From Sindora glabra (taxonomy: Eukaryota > Streptophyta > Magnoliopsida > Fabales > Fabaceae): 64,000 bases of DNA. The position numbers and the translations under genes were made by a program. The notes under the pieces are model-generated. The model was not told the origin of the DNA, did not search any database, and worked only from the letters and a program-made list of their open reading frames with translations. The stretch is from assembly GCA_020226215.1 (NCBI GenBank), contig CM035234.1, positions 12,676,713-12,740,712 of the forward strand. The letters are read 5' to 3'. Within the stretch, counting starts at the first letter, position 1, and the number at the start of each line of letters is the position of its first letter. Shown here one piece after another: positions 13,720 through 25,449 of this stretch.

Positions 13720-15504
13720 AGAGGGAATTTGTTGTTACCATATTTATAAAAGTCTCACTCAATCATATTACAAGCAGCAATTGGATATTTCAATATCAAA
13801 TTGACAAGGTGTAAAATAGCTGATTTGCTATGGATGGAAATTGATTCATAATAAATTGGATTCGTGATGAATCAATCTCATATTATTTATATTAAAAAAT
13901 AAATTTAATCTTAAAAGTTTAGATTTATTAAAATTCATTGATGTATTAAATTACATTTTTGATGGTAAATTTGGAAATTTGATAAATATGTATATATATG
14001 ACTAGTCAATTTGTATTATTTATATTTAAAAATAAATTTAATTTTAAATATTTAAATCTATCAAAATCTACGATAATTACTCATTTGTCACATTTAAGCT
14101 TTACCTTGAGTCATGTCCGAGGTAGGCCCCTACCTTGCCCAATTTGGTCAAGCTCATAAAACTTCAAATTATGGGTAGTTTGGAAAATTAGTGGCAGGAT
14201 CCATCTCCATCAAACTTTTCACAGAAACTAGCTAAACTATATTTATGGAGATAAGACGAGCTGAATGGTATATTATTTGTGAGAAATCTTAACCTCGGCA
14301 TTCTCAAGTCCATGAGAGTGATCTTACTCGCTGTCCAAAAAAAGTTCTTATGAAAACCTATTGTTGTAATTTTTTTCAATTTTTAATTTATATAAAATAG
14401 AATTTTAATAAATAAGATCATAATTTTTCATGTATTTATTACTCACAAAATTTAGACAAATTTGTAAGTTTCTTTTTAACTTACAAAACTTTATATATAA
14501 AATTACAAAATTAATATTAAAACTTGGTAAAAACTTGCCAATATTCTAATATATACCAAAGCATTAGTTTTACATTTTTTATTATAAATATCAAGATGAA
14601 GCTTGACCTTGATTTGCTGCAGTTACGAATAATTTGTGAATCCATAACTGCTTTACGAGAACCAAAGGACACCGTAGAGCACAAAAGTAGATCCATCAAT
14701 CCATCAATCAATTCTAAATCTTCCTTTTCTAATTTTCTCTATCTTTGGAATCAAGCTCCACAATTAGGGTTCTGTCTGCGCACACGTATTGATATACGAT
14801 TCACCTCACCCATAATGCCCTCATTCATTTCTTCGCTCTCTTTTTTGAATTGCTGATATTATTCCCCTTTTGAAAGCAAACACTCATGGAAAATGAGAGC
14901 ATGACTTCTGCTTTTGCTTTGTTTTGCATTGATGATGTTCTTATTAAAGTTTATTACACCCTCAATTTTCTGAGGAAATTTAAGGATCCCAATTCCATTA
15001 CATTACAGAAAGATATATATATTTGGTTTTTTTAATGGGGAAGGATTAGGGAAAGAAAAAAAATACATCATAGCAACAACAGCTAATTAAATATAACGTT
15101 TAGGCTATCAGCAGCAGCAAGGGGAAGACACTAAAATCAAAACATTACATTAACTTAAAGCAGCTCCTGTTTGTTTCTTGGACTCTCCGTCACATTAAAA
15201 TTTAGCATAACCCTGCTCTGTGTTGGAAAAATTGGAGGGCAAGGCTAATGGTTTGGCTTTCTGCGCAACATAAAAATCTTTAGATAATATTAATAAAAAA
15301 TGCAATTATCCAACTACATCAAAAACATAATAGTCAGGACTCGGGAACAAGCACAAATATATCCAACATTTTAAGTTTATTACTCTTTCACTGGAAAGAT
15401 ATATTCAATTAACGAAGGAAGATACTAAAATCATATCACTTCTTTGATTCAGAAAAACCTAGAAAAAGTGAAGATAACTAAATCAAAAGATTGAGATCTC
15501 TTCC

Positions 15505-15810
15505 ATGCTTTTAACCAAGTTTTGTGATTTTCCATGGAGGCCGATTAAGTCAAATTGGACAAGAATCAAGCTTATTTTTTTCTTTCAAATTTCAAGCCTA
15601 TTCAGTCATCTGAAAACATTACATATCAACTTCATTAACATGAAAATATTAGCCAAACCGAGCAAATTAAGTAATATATTTGATCAAAGAAAGTAGAAAG
15701 AGTGGAAGAAAAGGTTGATAATTAAGAGGTAAGTAGGTTTTAACGTCTTGGAATCCAAAGTGGAAAAATCCTTCTAATTAAAGCAAATGCAAGCCTTTTG
15801 GTCTCAAAAA
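15505..15810. repeat. Intra-unit repeat module, first copy in A
   Basis: A module running from 'CCATGCTTTTAACCAAGTTT' to 'GCAAATGCAAGCCTTTTGG' recurs within each duplicated unit. In A it is here and at about 17125-17480, with a partial copy at 20300-20545. In B it is at about 42575-42880, 44205-44730 and, partially, 47010-47270. It is not clearly coding. It marks an older, smaller duplication nested in the large one, probably the 3' flank of the small gene copied along with the gene. Confidence 0.7.
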
Positions 15811-15964
15811 GGAAAACTGAGCCTTTGGAGGTTTTGCGTAAAACCCAGTACTGAGCACCACAGCTATGAAGAAGAATAAGAATTAGGAAGACGTAGCAGA
15901 AGAGGAAGAGGAAGAAGAAAGAAGAGGATGAAGCTGGAGGAAGCGGAAGAGGACGAAGAAGAGG

Positions 15965-16193
15965 ATGGCACTTATCCACCACCATGATTCCCAATCTGAT
16001 AACACTCTTTCTAATTCTTCTCCCAATAGCCATTATGATCCTGCAAATTTCGCTTATGGGGTATGGCACCTAATACCTATACTCCACCACAGTCTCAGCC
16101 AACTAATTCTGTTTCTCAAGATCCTTCTTCTTCCTCCTCTCCAGCTAATAGTAATCTTGGCTACCCCAATTATGCGAATCTAACCAATCAATG
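15965..16193 (+). pseudogene. Frameshifted Q/N/S/P-rich reading frame, copy A
   Basis: From ATG at 15965 the frame reads MALIHHHDSQSDNTLSNSS and continues low-complexity until about 16060. A one-frame shift then restores a sensible composition (PPQSQPTNSVSQDPSSSSS) up to a stop near 16191. Past that stop, proline-rich text continues in another frame. Copy B (43038 on) has the same start and the same need for frame changes. Upstream is a 90-bp purine-rich tract. I read this as a decayed 5' exon of a low-complexity protein gene; no family is recognisable. The open frame in B (140 aa) differs in frame from that in A, which argues against an intact gene. Confidence 0.4.
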
Positions 16194-16194
16194 A

Positions 16195-16660
16195 GCCGCC
16201 TGGACCCTACCTTCATCAGCCGTCCTTCATCTCGCCACCGCTACAACCACCGTCTCTGTCTCCATTACCAACTCCCTCGTGCTTCGCCGGCCCCTTTCAT
16301 CGTCATTCTCCGTCTTGTACCCATCCCTGCATTTGCATCCGCCACACCGTCACCAGTCACCGCCACCACCTCCGCCGTCATGGTTCGTTACCTTGTCTAC
16401 TGCCACCACAGCTGCCTCTCGCTCACCGGTTACGGCCACCACCATCGCTCTCTCACCGGTCACCGCCATCACCTCCGCAGTCATGATTAGTTACTCCGTC
16501 TATTACCGCCGCAGCCCCCTCTCCTTCACCGGTCACCATCACCACCTCCCCTCTTCCATCATAGTTTGTTACTTCGCCTATTACCACCACAGCTCCTTCT
16601 CTCTCACCGGTTATCGCCACCACCTCCGCCGTCATGGTTAGTCACTTGATTAATTACCAC
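16195..16660. repeat. GC-rich minisatellite, copy A
   Basis: Imperfect 75-100-bp units recur around (G/A)TTAGTTACT and CCACCACAGC, followed by CTCTCACCGG and CACCACCTCCGCCGTCATG. Unit starts are near 16382, 16484, 16562 and 16635. The C-rich plus strand contrasts sharply with AT-rich surroundings. All frames are open for long stretches simply because the sequence lacks A/T-rich stops, so the overlapping reading frames here are not evidence of coding. Confidence 0.7.
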
Positions 16661-16849
16661 CAATACCACCTTTAAAAAAACCTTCATACCTAGTTTCCTC
16701 CCCCAGCACCACTGCGGCCAACGCCGACGATGATAGCCAACACCTTCTGGTTTCGTATCTGGAGTCATCATCAACCACCACCAAGCCATCATAACAACGA
16801 CCAACCTGCTTCCCAACGCCTTCACGGTCATCGTCAACATTGGTCATCG

Positions 16850-16935
16850 CAGGACCTTCCCCGCTCCTTCGAATTGGTTGGGAGTTTGGAGGCCCTGAAT
16901 TTGCATTAGATCTAGAAGCAGTTGTTTATTACTCT
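16850..16935 (-). pseudogene. Decayed second copy of the small repeat-protein gene, A
   Basis: Minus-strand sequence gives SRSNANSGPPNSQ, matching the SSSNANSRPP repeat start of the gene at 17646-18023. Beyond about 16870 the text diverges into unrelated low-complexity sequence. The same fragment exists in copy B at about 43935-44010. Together with the flanking repeat module this shows the small gene was itself tandemly duplicated before the large duplication, and one member decayed. Confidence 0.55.
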
Positions 16936-17645
16936 TTATTATTACATCAAAAACATAGTAGTCAGTACTCAGTAGCATGCATCCAACTCACTTTACTACT
17001 CTTTCACTAAAAAGATATTATTCAGTTAAAGAAGGAAGATATTCATTAAAATCAACACTTGTTTGATTCAGAAAAACCTAAAAAAAATCAAGAAGATACT
17101 AAATCAGAACATTGAGATCATTTCCATGCTTTTAACCAAGTTTCTAAAGAAAGCCAAACTAGGGGCATATTTCCAGAGCCATTTGATTTTTCATGGAGTC
17201 CGATTAAGTCAAAATGTCAAATTGCACAAGATTAATTCAAGCTTATTTTTTTTCTTTCAAATTTCAAGCCTATTCATTCATTTCATCTTAAAACATATCA
17301 CATCAACATCATTAACATGAAAATATTAACAAAACCGAGTTGAGTAATAAATTTGATGAAAGAAAGTAGAAACTAGGGAAGAAAAGGCTGATAATTGAGA
17401 TGTAAGGAGGTTTTAACATCTTGGAACCCAAAGTGGAAAAATCCTTCTAATTAAAGCAAATGCAAGCCTTTTGGTATTAGTAAAATTCAACTTTCTTCGA
17501 CTTAAAACCATCCCTAATATGAGAATATTGACAAAAGGATGCAATCCAAAAGTAAATGTGGTAAATTGAAACAGTCAGGGAAAAGATTCAGATACAGAAG
17601 CTTCACCCCTGCGAGAACCCAGAAGAAGAAGCATTAACAAGCTCC

Positions 17646-18023
17646 TTAGCTTGTTGGGGGCTGTTTTTCGTCGTATCCCATAGCGTGACCGGTGTACGTT
17701 GGCTTGGATGTGGAAGGCCTGGAATTTGCATTAGAACTAGAAGTAGTCGTCTCCGTTTGTGGGGAAGGAAATGCATAACCAAAAGATTGAGCCAGGTATC
17801 TAGGGTCAGATAGTGGATAAGTAGGAGGCCTTGAATTTGCATTAGAACTCGAAGCAGTTGACCGCCTTTGTGAGGAAGGAAATCCATAACCAAAAATTTT
17901 ACTCAGACATCTAGGGTCAGATGGTGGGTAAGTAGGAGGCCTTGAATTTGGATTAGAATTAGTACTTGGACCACTCTCGTGTTGAGCAGCTGAGTTTGGG
18001 ATATTGTTGTTTGAGTTGGACAT
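17646..18023 (-). CDS. Small Pro/Ser/Asn/Tyr-rich tandem-repeat protein, copy A
   Basis: An unrecognised protein of 125 aa, start MSNSNNNIPNSAAQH, stop TAA. After a polar N-terminus it has two full repeats and a partial third of about 37 residues. The core is SRPPTYP(P/L)SDPR(C/Y)L, then FGY(G/A)FPS, then a Ser/Thr-rich spacer; the C-terminus is HAMGYDEKQPPTS. There is no signal peptide, membrane segment or Cys pattern, so it is probably disordered. The start at 18023 was chosen because the in-frame upstream extension to 18197 runs through the (CT)n leader and lacks this composition. The paralogue at 44897-45373 keeps the frame despite a whole-repeat length difference, which supports a real gene. 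It could still be an untranslated relic. Function unknown. Confidence 0.55.
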   Translation of the reverse strand: MSNSNNNIPNSAAQHESGPSTNSNPNSRPPTYPPSDPRCLSKIFGYGFPSSQRRSTASSSNANSRPPTYPLSDPRYLAQSFGYAFPSPQTETTTSSSNANSRPSTSKPTYTGHAMGYDEKQPPTS

Positions 18024-18043
18024 TAATGGATGGTGAAAGAGCC

Positions 18044-18047
<4 letters not shown>

Positions 18048-18073
<26 letters not shown>
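18048..18073 (-). repeat. (AG)n/(CT)n run in the 5' leader
   Basis: About 13 dinucleotide units lie 25 bp upstream of the proposed start, reading as CT on the coding strand. CT-rich leaders are common in plant genes. The paralogous leader at about 45395-45406 has a much shorter run. Confidence 0.8.
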
Positions 18074-18074
<1 letters not shown>

Positions 18075-18153
18075 AGCAATGGAAGATTTTGTGTGAGAGA
18101 AAATTAAGAGGACATTAACAAAGGGTGGAGGTGGAGTGTTGTAAAGAGAGGTC

Positions 18154-18161
18154 ATTAAATA
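18154..18161 (-). promoter_or_regulatory. TATA-like box for the small gene, copy A
   Basis: On the minus strand, TATTTAAT lies about 130 bp upstream of the proposed ATG. It is followed about 15-40 bp downstream by ACAACACTCC, a plausible start region. The same box and spacing are found in copy B at 45488-45495. No transcript data are available. Confidence 0.35.
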
Positions 18162-18199
18162 GAAGGGCATGAGAAGAAACTCTAAAGCATAAGACAAAT

Positions 18200-18828
18200 A
18201 ATAATGGCGTTTAGGACTCTTGAAGAATTAGGGTCGGCCACAATGTATCAGATGGTGTTGATTGGGGGTCTGAGCCCTCCCCCAAAGCCATGATTTTTCT
18301 TCTATGGATAAAGATTCTCTTATTTTCTGAAAACTGTAATTATACCTAAAATCCAAATGAAATAGAGGAAGGCATCTCAATCAACACCTTCTCTTCAAAG
18401 GACTCAACCTTTCGATTTAAATGTTCATAAGAAAATTGTATGTCATACACCAACGATAACTAATCCCCTCATGGACCATTGATTTTGCTGACAATACCCA
18501 TCGCCGTTTTGATCATTTCTGGTGAGCAATATATCATTTAAAAAACAAGATTGCTTTGCCCTTTAACTCTTAACCCCAAGTATCTTTACCCCCTGAAATT
18601 TCATTCGACTCCAACTATAATTTCACTGCAACCTTCTTTTCAAAAGATGAACTCTTTATGGTTTGCATTGCGGGAACTAAAATTTATTATTTTAGGAGCC
18701 ACTAAAATGTTAGGCTTCTTTCCTATCGTTCCCAAATTTCTTAATCATCCAACGGGATTTACTTGATGGTAAATCAGTAAAGTGGGTACTTTTTGACCAA
18801 AGTTAGCCAAAATATAAGCTCTATAGTA
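18200..18828. other. Upstream region of the small gene, copy A
   Basis: Noncoding sequence conserved with 45550-46170 of copy B. The short frame at 18551-18766 has a counterpart at 45886-46107, but both look incidental. Confidence 0.5.
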
Positions 18829-18836
18829 TTAGGAGC

Positions 18837-19009
18837 TAAGATTTAAAAAACGGTCCGCGACTACAATATTGCCCGCAATATTGCGTTTTTAGGGGAGACT
18901 GCATCTGCGATTTTCCACAATTTTAGACTGTTATGCCCGTATTTTTTCGTATTTTTCCGCATCGCGACGCAACCGCGATCGCGACCACAACCGCAATTTA
19001 AATCCCTGG
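18837..19009 (+). mobile_element. hAT-like MITE, copy 1 (173 bp)
   Basis: An exact 8-bp target duplication, TTAGGAGC, lies at 18829-18836 and 19010-19017. The element runs from TAAGATTTAAAAAACGG to CCGCAATTTAAATCCCTGG, so its ends form an imperfect inverted repeat around GATTTAAA. It is GC-rich internally with CAATATTGC palindromes and has no coding capacity. The paralogous site in copy B (46171-46178, TTAGGACC) is empty, so insertion followed the segmental duplication. The 8-bp duplication is the hAT superfamily signature; the end sequence alone would not fix the superfamily. Confidence 0.85.
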
Positions 19010-19017
19010 TTAGGAGC

Positions 19018-20660
19018 ACTGTAAGTTAGAGCTTTTCAAGTCGATTTTCGAAGATGATGCAGGGAATATAAAAACCTTGGCTATCAACGATGGTACAAAG
19101 ACTGTCAACATAGTGGTTTATTGATTCTCGTCGGTGTTATCAGCCATCGAGGAAAAGATAATGGTGGTGGCAAAAGATAGATCCAGAATGTTAATGGACT
19201 TAGATTAGATGCCAGTTATTCCTACGCTTTCTAAGCCCTTGATATTCTTCTACTGAGGATGAATGATTGAGATTAGCTGAAAATCCCATTGTCATTTTTT
19301 AGAGAAACGGAGACGATTTTTATACTTCCGTTGTTTTACTAATCTCTCTTTCCATTTGCACTCATCTTTCCTCTCCTTTATTTTTTTTTAAACATACCCT
19401 CATATAATTTGAATTTGTGTGTATGATTTGTGTGTGTCCTTGTTTTCCTATTTGTTAAATTGCGTGATGATCGCCCTTTAGGAAATGAAAACTGATCTGA
19501 TCAGTGGGGTTATTTGGATTCGCGTATGAAGGAATTTAAGGGAAGATGAAAGAACGGGAAGTAAAATTGGGTTTGATCGGAAGATATGATGGCATCAGGA
19601 CGTGAAAGTATTTCCTGTCTGACTTTTTCTTTATTTTTTTTTAATGGTAAAAGTGTCAAATCACCGTATGCACATATAAGGATCAGAAATAAAATTTTAA
19701 ATGTAGAAGAATGTACAAAATCTTCAAAAGATTATTTGAACAAAAACTCTCGCCTTATCTTCATCTTCTTGTTACTCGTCAAAACTGGATAGTTATTGGT
19801 GACAATGGGAAGGAAATAAAGGGTAAGTGCGGACTTAACAGCACGGGTCTAGATATACAATGAAAATGAAAAATACAATCATCCCAAAACCCCGAGGGAT
19901 AACAGTTATTGTGAGTTTTGTACTTGCAAAATGCAGTGCCCCATTATCTTTAATGTGGCCACTCATTCTTTAGCATAAACCATAACCAACGATAGAGTTG
20001 TGACCAAATCCACCTGCTCCAGTGCAATCATATTTGTCGGTGCATTTCAACCGCCTTGTTACGACTCCCAAACCTGAATATCAAAAGTATATTGGCCTGA
20101 TTGAGACAATTACAATTATAACATGATTATAAAAGCATCTCCATTAATAATTAGATATAATAAATATTAAATATATCAAAAGCTTTTCTCATTGAAGTTT
20201 GTCCACCGAAAAACCATCACTTGTTTGATTCAGAAAAACCTAAAAAAAAATGAACGAGATCCATTAAATCAGAAGATTGAGATCATTTTCATGTTTTTAA
20301 CTGCTAAAAAATGGCCAAACTAGGGGCATATTTCCAGAGCCATGTGATTTTCCATGGAGTCCGATTAAGTCGAATTGCACAAGATTCTATATTTATTTTC
20401 TGCTTTCAATTTTCAAGCCTATTCACTCATCTTAAAACATATCACATTAACTTCATTAATACGAAAATGTTTACAAAACCAACCAAATCCACCAACAAAT
20501 TTGATGAAAGAAACCCTGGAAATCTCATGAACCTCAAAGCGTATTCATTCATTCAGGTATGAATATATTATGCCCCAAAAAGCACCGATGGAAATATCTT
20601 TTCCATTTTTTTTCTTTTCTTTCTTTTTATATATGAAAAATTAAAGATGATTCATAAGTG
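19018..20660. other. Right part of the copy A core, noncoding
   Basis: Collinear with about 46179-47430 of copy B. It includes a repeat-module copy (20300-20545). The open frames here (19586-19792, 20311-20562) lack a conserved counterpart of the same length and look incidental. Confidence 0.5.
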
Positions 20661-20668
20661 CACGTTTA

Positions 20669-23600
20669 CACTAGTTGTCAGTATAGTCCTAAATATTGTC
20701 AATAAAGAATCTTTCAAATGACACATTGTCAATATAGAGTGGTAGTTGTTGATTCCTACACTGATAAAAAGTAATGTTATGGTAATAGGTTGTCATCGAT
20801 ATATTACCTAACATGAGTCATCTAATACATATCTATACAAAAGACATGTCGTTGACATAACCTAAACCCCACGTAGTTGATATTGTCATTGGTATATAAC
20901 ATGTTTTTTCCAAAAAAAAAAGAAGTCTATATAGATGGAAATATCATTTGTATAGCCTTATTTTTTGTAATTTTTTTTAAAATTATATTTAATCTTATAT
21001 ATAATTGTTAGTAACAATTTAATATAGCAACTATGTCTTTATTTCTCTTTGCTAATTTTATGAAAAAAATAAGGTACATAATATTAGTAAAATGTTGAAC
21101 GGTTTTGGAATATCATAAATGTTCATTTAACGTACCTTGTCATGTTTGTGTAATGCAATAGACTTTGATCTATAACAATCATTGTACAATTTCTTCGTCC
21201 TATTGTCTTTATTTCTTTGGAATAACTCCTACAAATTGAAAACAAAAAATTTACAATAACAGGAGTAAGATATAATTGAAATTTAAAATGATGACATTTT
21301 AAATAACTTTATCCTTACCATATATTCTTGACTATCGAAATAGGTGCAACACCTCTCCTAATGATCAACATGGATATCTCTAGAAATTGTCCACCTAACA
21401 TGCTACAAGTCAAGATAATCCTCATTGCCCCAGTACACTAAAAATGCTTATTGAGCTCATGCTTCCAATCTTGATATCATTCTGCTGCAATCCACATGAT
21501 ACTAGATATCACAATGCCCAACTCCTCTAACAATATGTCTAGAAACTCGAAATGGGACTACATTGGAAGACATGCAACAAGCATGCAATTAATATGTCAA
21601 ATAATTTTAACATCAAATATAAAATAATAAGAAAAATATATTGAATGATACTTACCTATACTTCCTACAAGACATATAATCTCTACTCCTCAAGCATCTT
21701 CCTCCAATTCTTGTGGAAAGGTTCATAGTACTATCTCATTAGCATACCCATAGTATGAGGGAAGTGGCTAGACTTTTGTCCCATTACATGCCATGTACTT
21801 GTCTCTATCTCAAAATAGATTGATAATAGTTTAACATTCTACTTCTAAATTTTTTCATGGATAATTAAGGACCTACCTTTGTCGCACTTTTTAGTAATGA
21901 CAACTTTTAGATATAACACAATATTAGTACCATAGATTTATAGGAAATAAATACTAAAATGAATAATATAATATAATAAATTTTACCTAAATCAAACTAT
22001 AAAAGAATGCAAGTGGGGCCACATAATGGCTCTCCTCCACTGTTTCTTTCATGATAGTGTACCTTAACATCAACCATAGTTATCAAGCAACACAAATAGT
22101 AATCATTATTAAAAACATATAATTGAAATAGTTATAACAATGCAACAAAAATAAAATTTTTGTAACATATAACATTTGTACCCTTACATATTTATGATGT
22201 CATCATAGAAAAGTCTAAACCCTAATCTAGGTCACTATCAGTAAAAGTAATAGGCCCATCATCATTGTTATCAATTTAACCACCATTATTTATGAAGTCA
22301 TTAACATCTTATATGGCATAACTAATATTTTTAAAAGATGATACAATTTAAGAATTGTCGTCTTGATCTTTTAAGGTAAGTAGGTCGAAATCTCCAAGGT
22401 CAACTATAGAGGTAAAGTTCGCAAAGTTATTATCATGTAAATATAACACTTCTTATACACTTATATTATTATTAGGAAGGTTTCATATATCATAATGCAT
22501 CATATTATTCATGATTCTTTAGTTAGGTCCATTAAGAAGATTATCAACGTAAAAAACTTGTTTCACTTGGCATGCAATATGTATGGATCATCTTCGTACC
22601 ATTGTACATGAATAGAAATGCTCATTATGTTTTTTTCAATGATAATTTTCTTCTTTCTTAAGTTGGTATCATACCCTTTACAATTAAATAGAGTCATATT
22701 ATATTTATTTAAATAAGTTAACTCTATAATGTCCTTCAATAAATCATAAAATATGTTATTTTTAGTCATATAGATAGAAATCTCATTATTTTGTGTCTTA
22801 TGCTTGGCATCCCAAGAACAATTACCAAATGTACTCCATTTGCTACATATGATAAGCATGACATAATAATGAAATTTAGACCCAAAGCCAACAATATTAG
22901 CTTATCTATCGCTTTTGGGAAATTGTCCTAGTATAGATAATACATCTATGAAATTTATTCCCTATAATAGTAAAACAAAAAAATAGAAAAGATTGTTATA
23001 GATGCAAAAATGAGAAGCAATTACTTTAAAGGAAAACTACGAGGAGAACTTAGTTTTTTGCAATTGATCAATATTTTAACCACCAATTACTTACAATTCT
23101 CTCTAGTGTTCACTACACAAAATAAGTTATTTAGAAAAATAGAATTATTTAGAAGCAAAAATGAATAGTTTAAGAGACTTACTCTAAATACTTTTGAATT
23201 TCAACATAGTTATTTAAGATATACCAAATGGCAACATTTCAATCTCTTTTGTCCAAATGAACAATTTTTTTGGTTCAATGGGTTAACTTTAAGATCTGAA
23301 CACTAACAATTGCCTTTCTACTCTAACTTGCACAACATCCTAGTTTCAATCAAATTGGTTAAGTCTAGTTTCCACTCTTTATAAATAAATGGAACAAAAT
23401 ATTAACGCTTCATCTATAACATAGCCTTCTAAGATAGAACCCTCAAGTCGATCATGGTTCTTAACATAGTTCTTTAACTTCTTGATGTATCTTTCATATA
23501 GGTACATCTATAAAAAATGAATGAGCTCCTTTAATAATGCTTCCCCAAGCACATGTATCATTAAGTGCACTATTATGTCAAAGAATGTTAGAAGATATAT

Positions 23601-25440
23601 CCTTTCACATTTACATAGAATGATAACAACATCTTCTTTAGCTTGCTCAACATCCCTCCTATTCAGAGTTCTAGTGTAAATTTGATTAAAGTAATTGCAT
23701 AACTTAACAATCAAACATGATAATTTTTTTAACAAAAATGCTCATACTAAAGGTACTAATAATCATTGCATAATAATGTGACAATTGTAGAATTTTAACC
23801 CCTTGATTTTGGTATTATGGTTAGTCACATTTTTCTTAAGATTTTCAACAAGCCTATCAAAAAACTTAACATTTTTTATGAATTGACAAAATTCTCATCA
23901 ATTGTCCCAATTGAGCATGTATTTAGTATATAGTTCCATTAACCTAACTCTTCCTTGAATAGATGTAAGTCTAGTCTTATGTTCATATCGCTTAAATCAC
24001 ATTTTGCATTATCTATATCTTTTGATTTGTGTTCAATGTCTAGCAGTGTACCTAAAATACTATCATATACATTCTTTTCAATATGCATTACATGAATATT
24101 ATGCCTCAAGCTCATTATGATTTAATGAGGAAGTTCAAAAAAATATGTTCTTCTTACTTCAATTAAATCCATATACATCCTTCTTCCACTTCACTCTATC
24201 AAACTACATATGTTTTCTGAAAGTCTTTAACCTAATCTATTAGTTACTCTATGATCATGTTATTAGCAAATTATCTTGAAGGGCCTCTCCTCTTGATCTT
24301 TTCATCAAACTCTTTCTTATTTTGCTATGCGTGACTCCTTAAAAGATTATAACGATGATCAATATAAGCTATTTTTCCTCTAACCTATATTAATGAGATA
24401 TCTTCATTGTAAGTTAGGCATACTTTGTACACTTATCCACTCCATATAGGAAAATCATTTATAGTCTACAAAAATGTTGTTCACATCTTGAACATTTTAT
24501 TAGTATTAGCATCCCGTGTTTCAATTTCTATCTCCCATAACTATTTCAACTTTTTTACAAGTTATCTTAAAAAAACATTGTTATCCTTTCCTAGAGATTA
24601 TAGACTAGGGATTAATAAAGTTAACATAAAAAAGGACTGCTCCATATAAAGCCATAATGGTAAGTTGTAAGTGGTCATCACCATTGGCCACATATTATAG
24701 GATCAGTCCATATTACTAAAAGATTGAATTCGTCTACACTTAGACCTAGTTGAATATTCCTTAGTTCTAAATAGAAATTAAGATGCCTTTTGTAAAAATC
24801 TTACCAAATTTCTCCATTAACAAGATATCGTATAAGCCCATCCTCCATTGACTATGCTATATCATATTCTTTACAATGTGCCTTGATCCATACAATCACT
24901 TTAACTAAGGGGTTAATGTAAAATACTACAGCACTTTATAAGACACATTTTTTCCTTTGTTTCTTTTTTTTTTTATCAATCCAATGACCCTCCCACAAAT
25001 TGGACAATTCTCCTCTATAACATGTTCTTTCTAGAAAAGCACATAATCATACTTGTAAATATGAATTGACTCATACCTCAACCTTAATTTATTAAGCCAT
25101 TTTATTGCACTGTAATGTGATTTCGACAATTTGTTCCCCTTTGAAAATACTTCCTTCAACAACTTCAAAAGAGAATCATTTTGTGTGTGTTATGCAATTT
25201 TCATTAAATTTCATAATTCTATATCAGTTCTCTACTAAGTTTTAGTTTTCATTATTATTGCAATAGTATCCATATATATAAAACCATACAAGTAAGCAAC
25301 CATGGCAAAAGAATCATGATATACACACAAATATAACTGCCAATCCAAAATAATTATAAAAGTGTAGGCATGCACAACAGTAAAATATTGCAATCATCAT
25401 TCTCTTAAATTTTATAAGAAAGCTAATAATAGTTGTTGGA
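20669..25440 (-). mobile_element. Decayed autonomous CACTA element (En/Spm type)
   Basis: The left end CACTAGTTGTCAGTATAG begins exactly where homology to copy B stops (about 20666). Subterminal sequence to about 20900 has recurring (T)TGTCA-type motifs. From about 22180 to 25230 the minus strand reads as an interrupted En/Spm transposase. Between 21330 and 21780 are remains of the second CACTA protein (for example THVMGQKS-like text on the minus strand). The right terminus was not found: an LTR-type remnant follows directly, so the end is approximate. Stops and frame changes throughout make it inactive. Confidence 0.7.
22180..25230 (-). pseudogene. En/Spm-type transposase pseudogene
   Basis: Read on the minus strand with many stops and frameshifts. 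Recognisable pieces in order: LRYESIHIYKYDYVLF then EENCPICGRVIG (about 24981-25100), the cysteine motif region of Transposase_21; ETRDANTNKMFKM and TINDFPIWSG (about 24435-24540); RGKIAYIDHR (about 24350-24390); NKKEFDEKI (about 24300-24340); and the DUF4216-like block YDLLKDIIELTYLNKY in the 22563-22859 open frame, with FYVDN just beyond. In intact relatives this protein cuts and joins CACTA ends. This copy cannot be functional. Confidence 0.75.
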
Positions 25441-25449
25441 AATTCATCC

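Larger units (their letters stand above)
12689..20660. repeat. Segmental duplication, copy A core
   Basis: Collinear with about 40243-47430. Landmarks are the pairs 12745/40288 (GTTGAAAAGAATGTACCA), 13465/40565, 14150/41230 (CTCATAAAACTTCAAATTATGG), 15965/43038, 17646/44897 and 20535/47265 (ATTCATTCATTCAGGTATGA). The two copies share the small repeat-protein gene, its decayed neighbour, the GC-rich minisatellite and flanking noncoding DNA. Differences are small indels, a MITE in each copy at a different place, and repeat-number changes. From 12930 to 14100 the sequence is AT-rich with no gene. Confidence 0.85.

Noticed and set aside
14524..14856. 110-aa plus-strand frame
   Set aside because: The paralogous sequence at about 41650-41950 has indels and stops that break it; it contains no recognisable domain.
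16191..16840. Several overlapping open frames of 60-120 aa on both strands
   Set aside because: They lie in a GC-rich minisatellite with few stops; frames differ between copies A and B and the text is low-complexity.
17603..17893. Alternative minus-strand frame (96 aa; 132 aa in copy B) overlapping the small repeat gene
   Set aside because: It is open only because the underlying repeats are multiples of three; it lacks a leader or start context of its own and reads as a hydrophobic shadow of the repeat.
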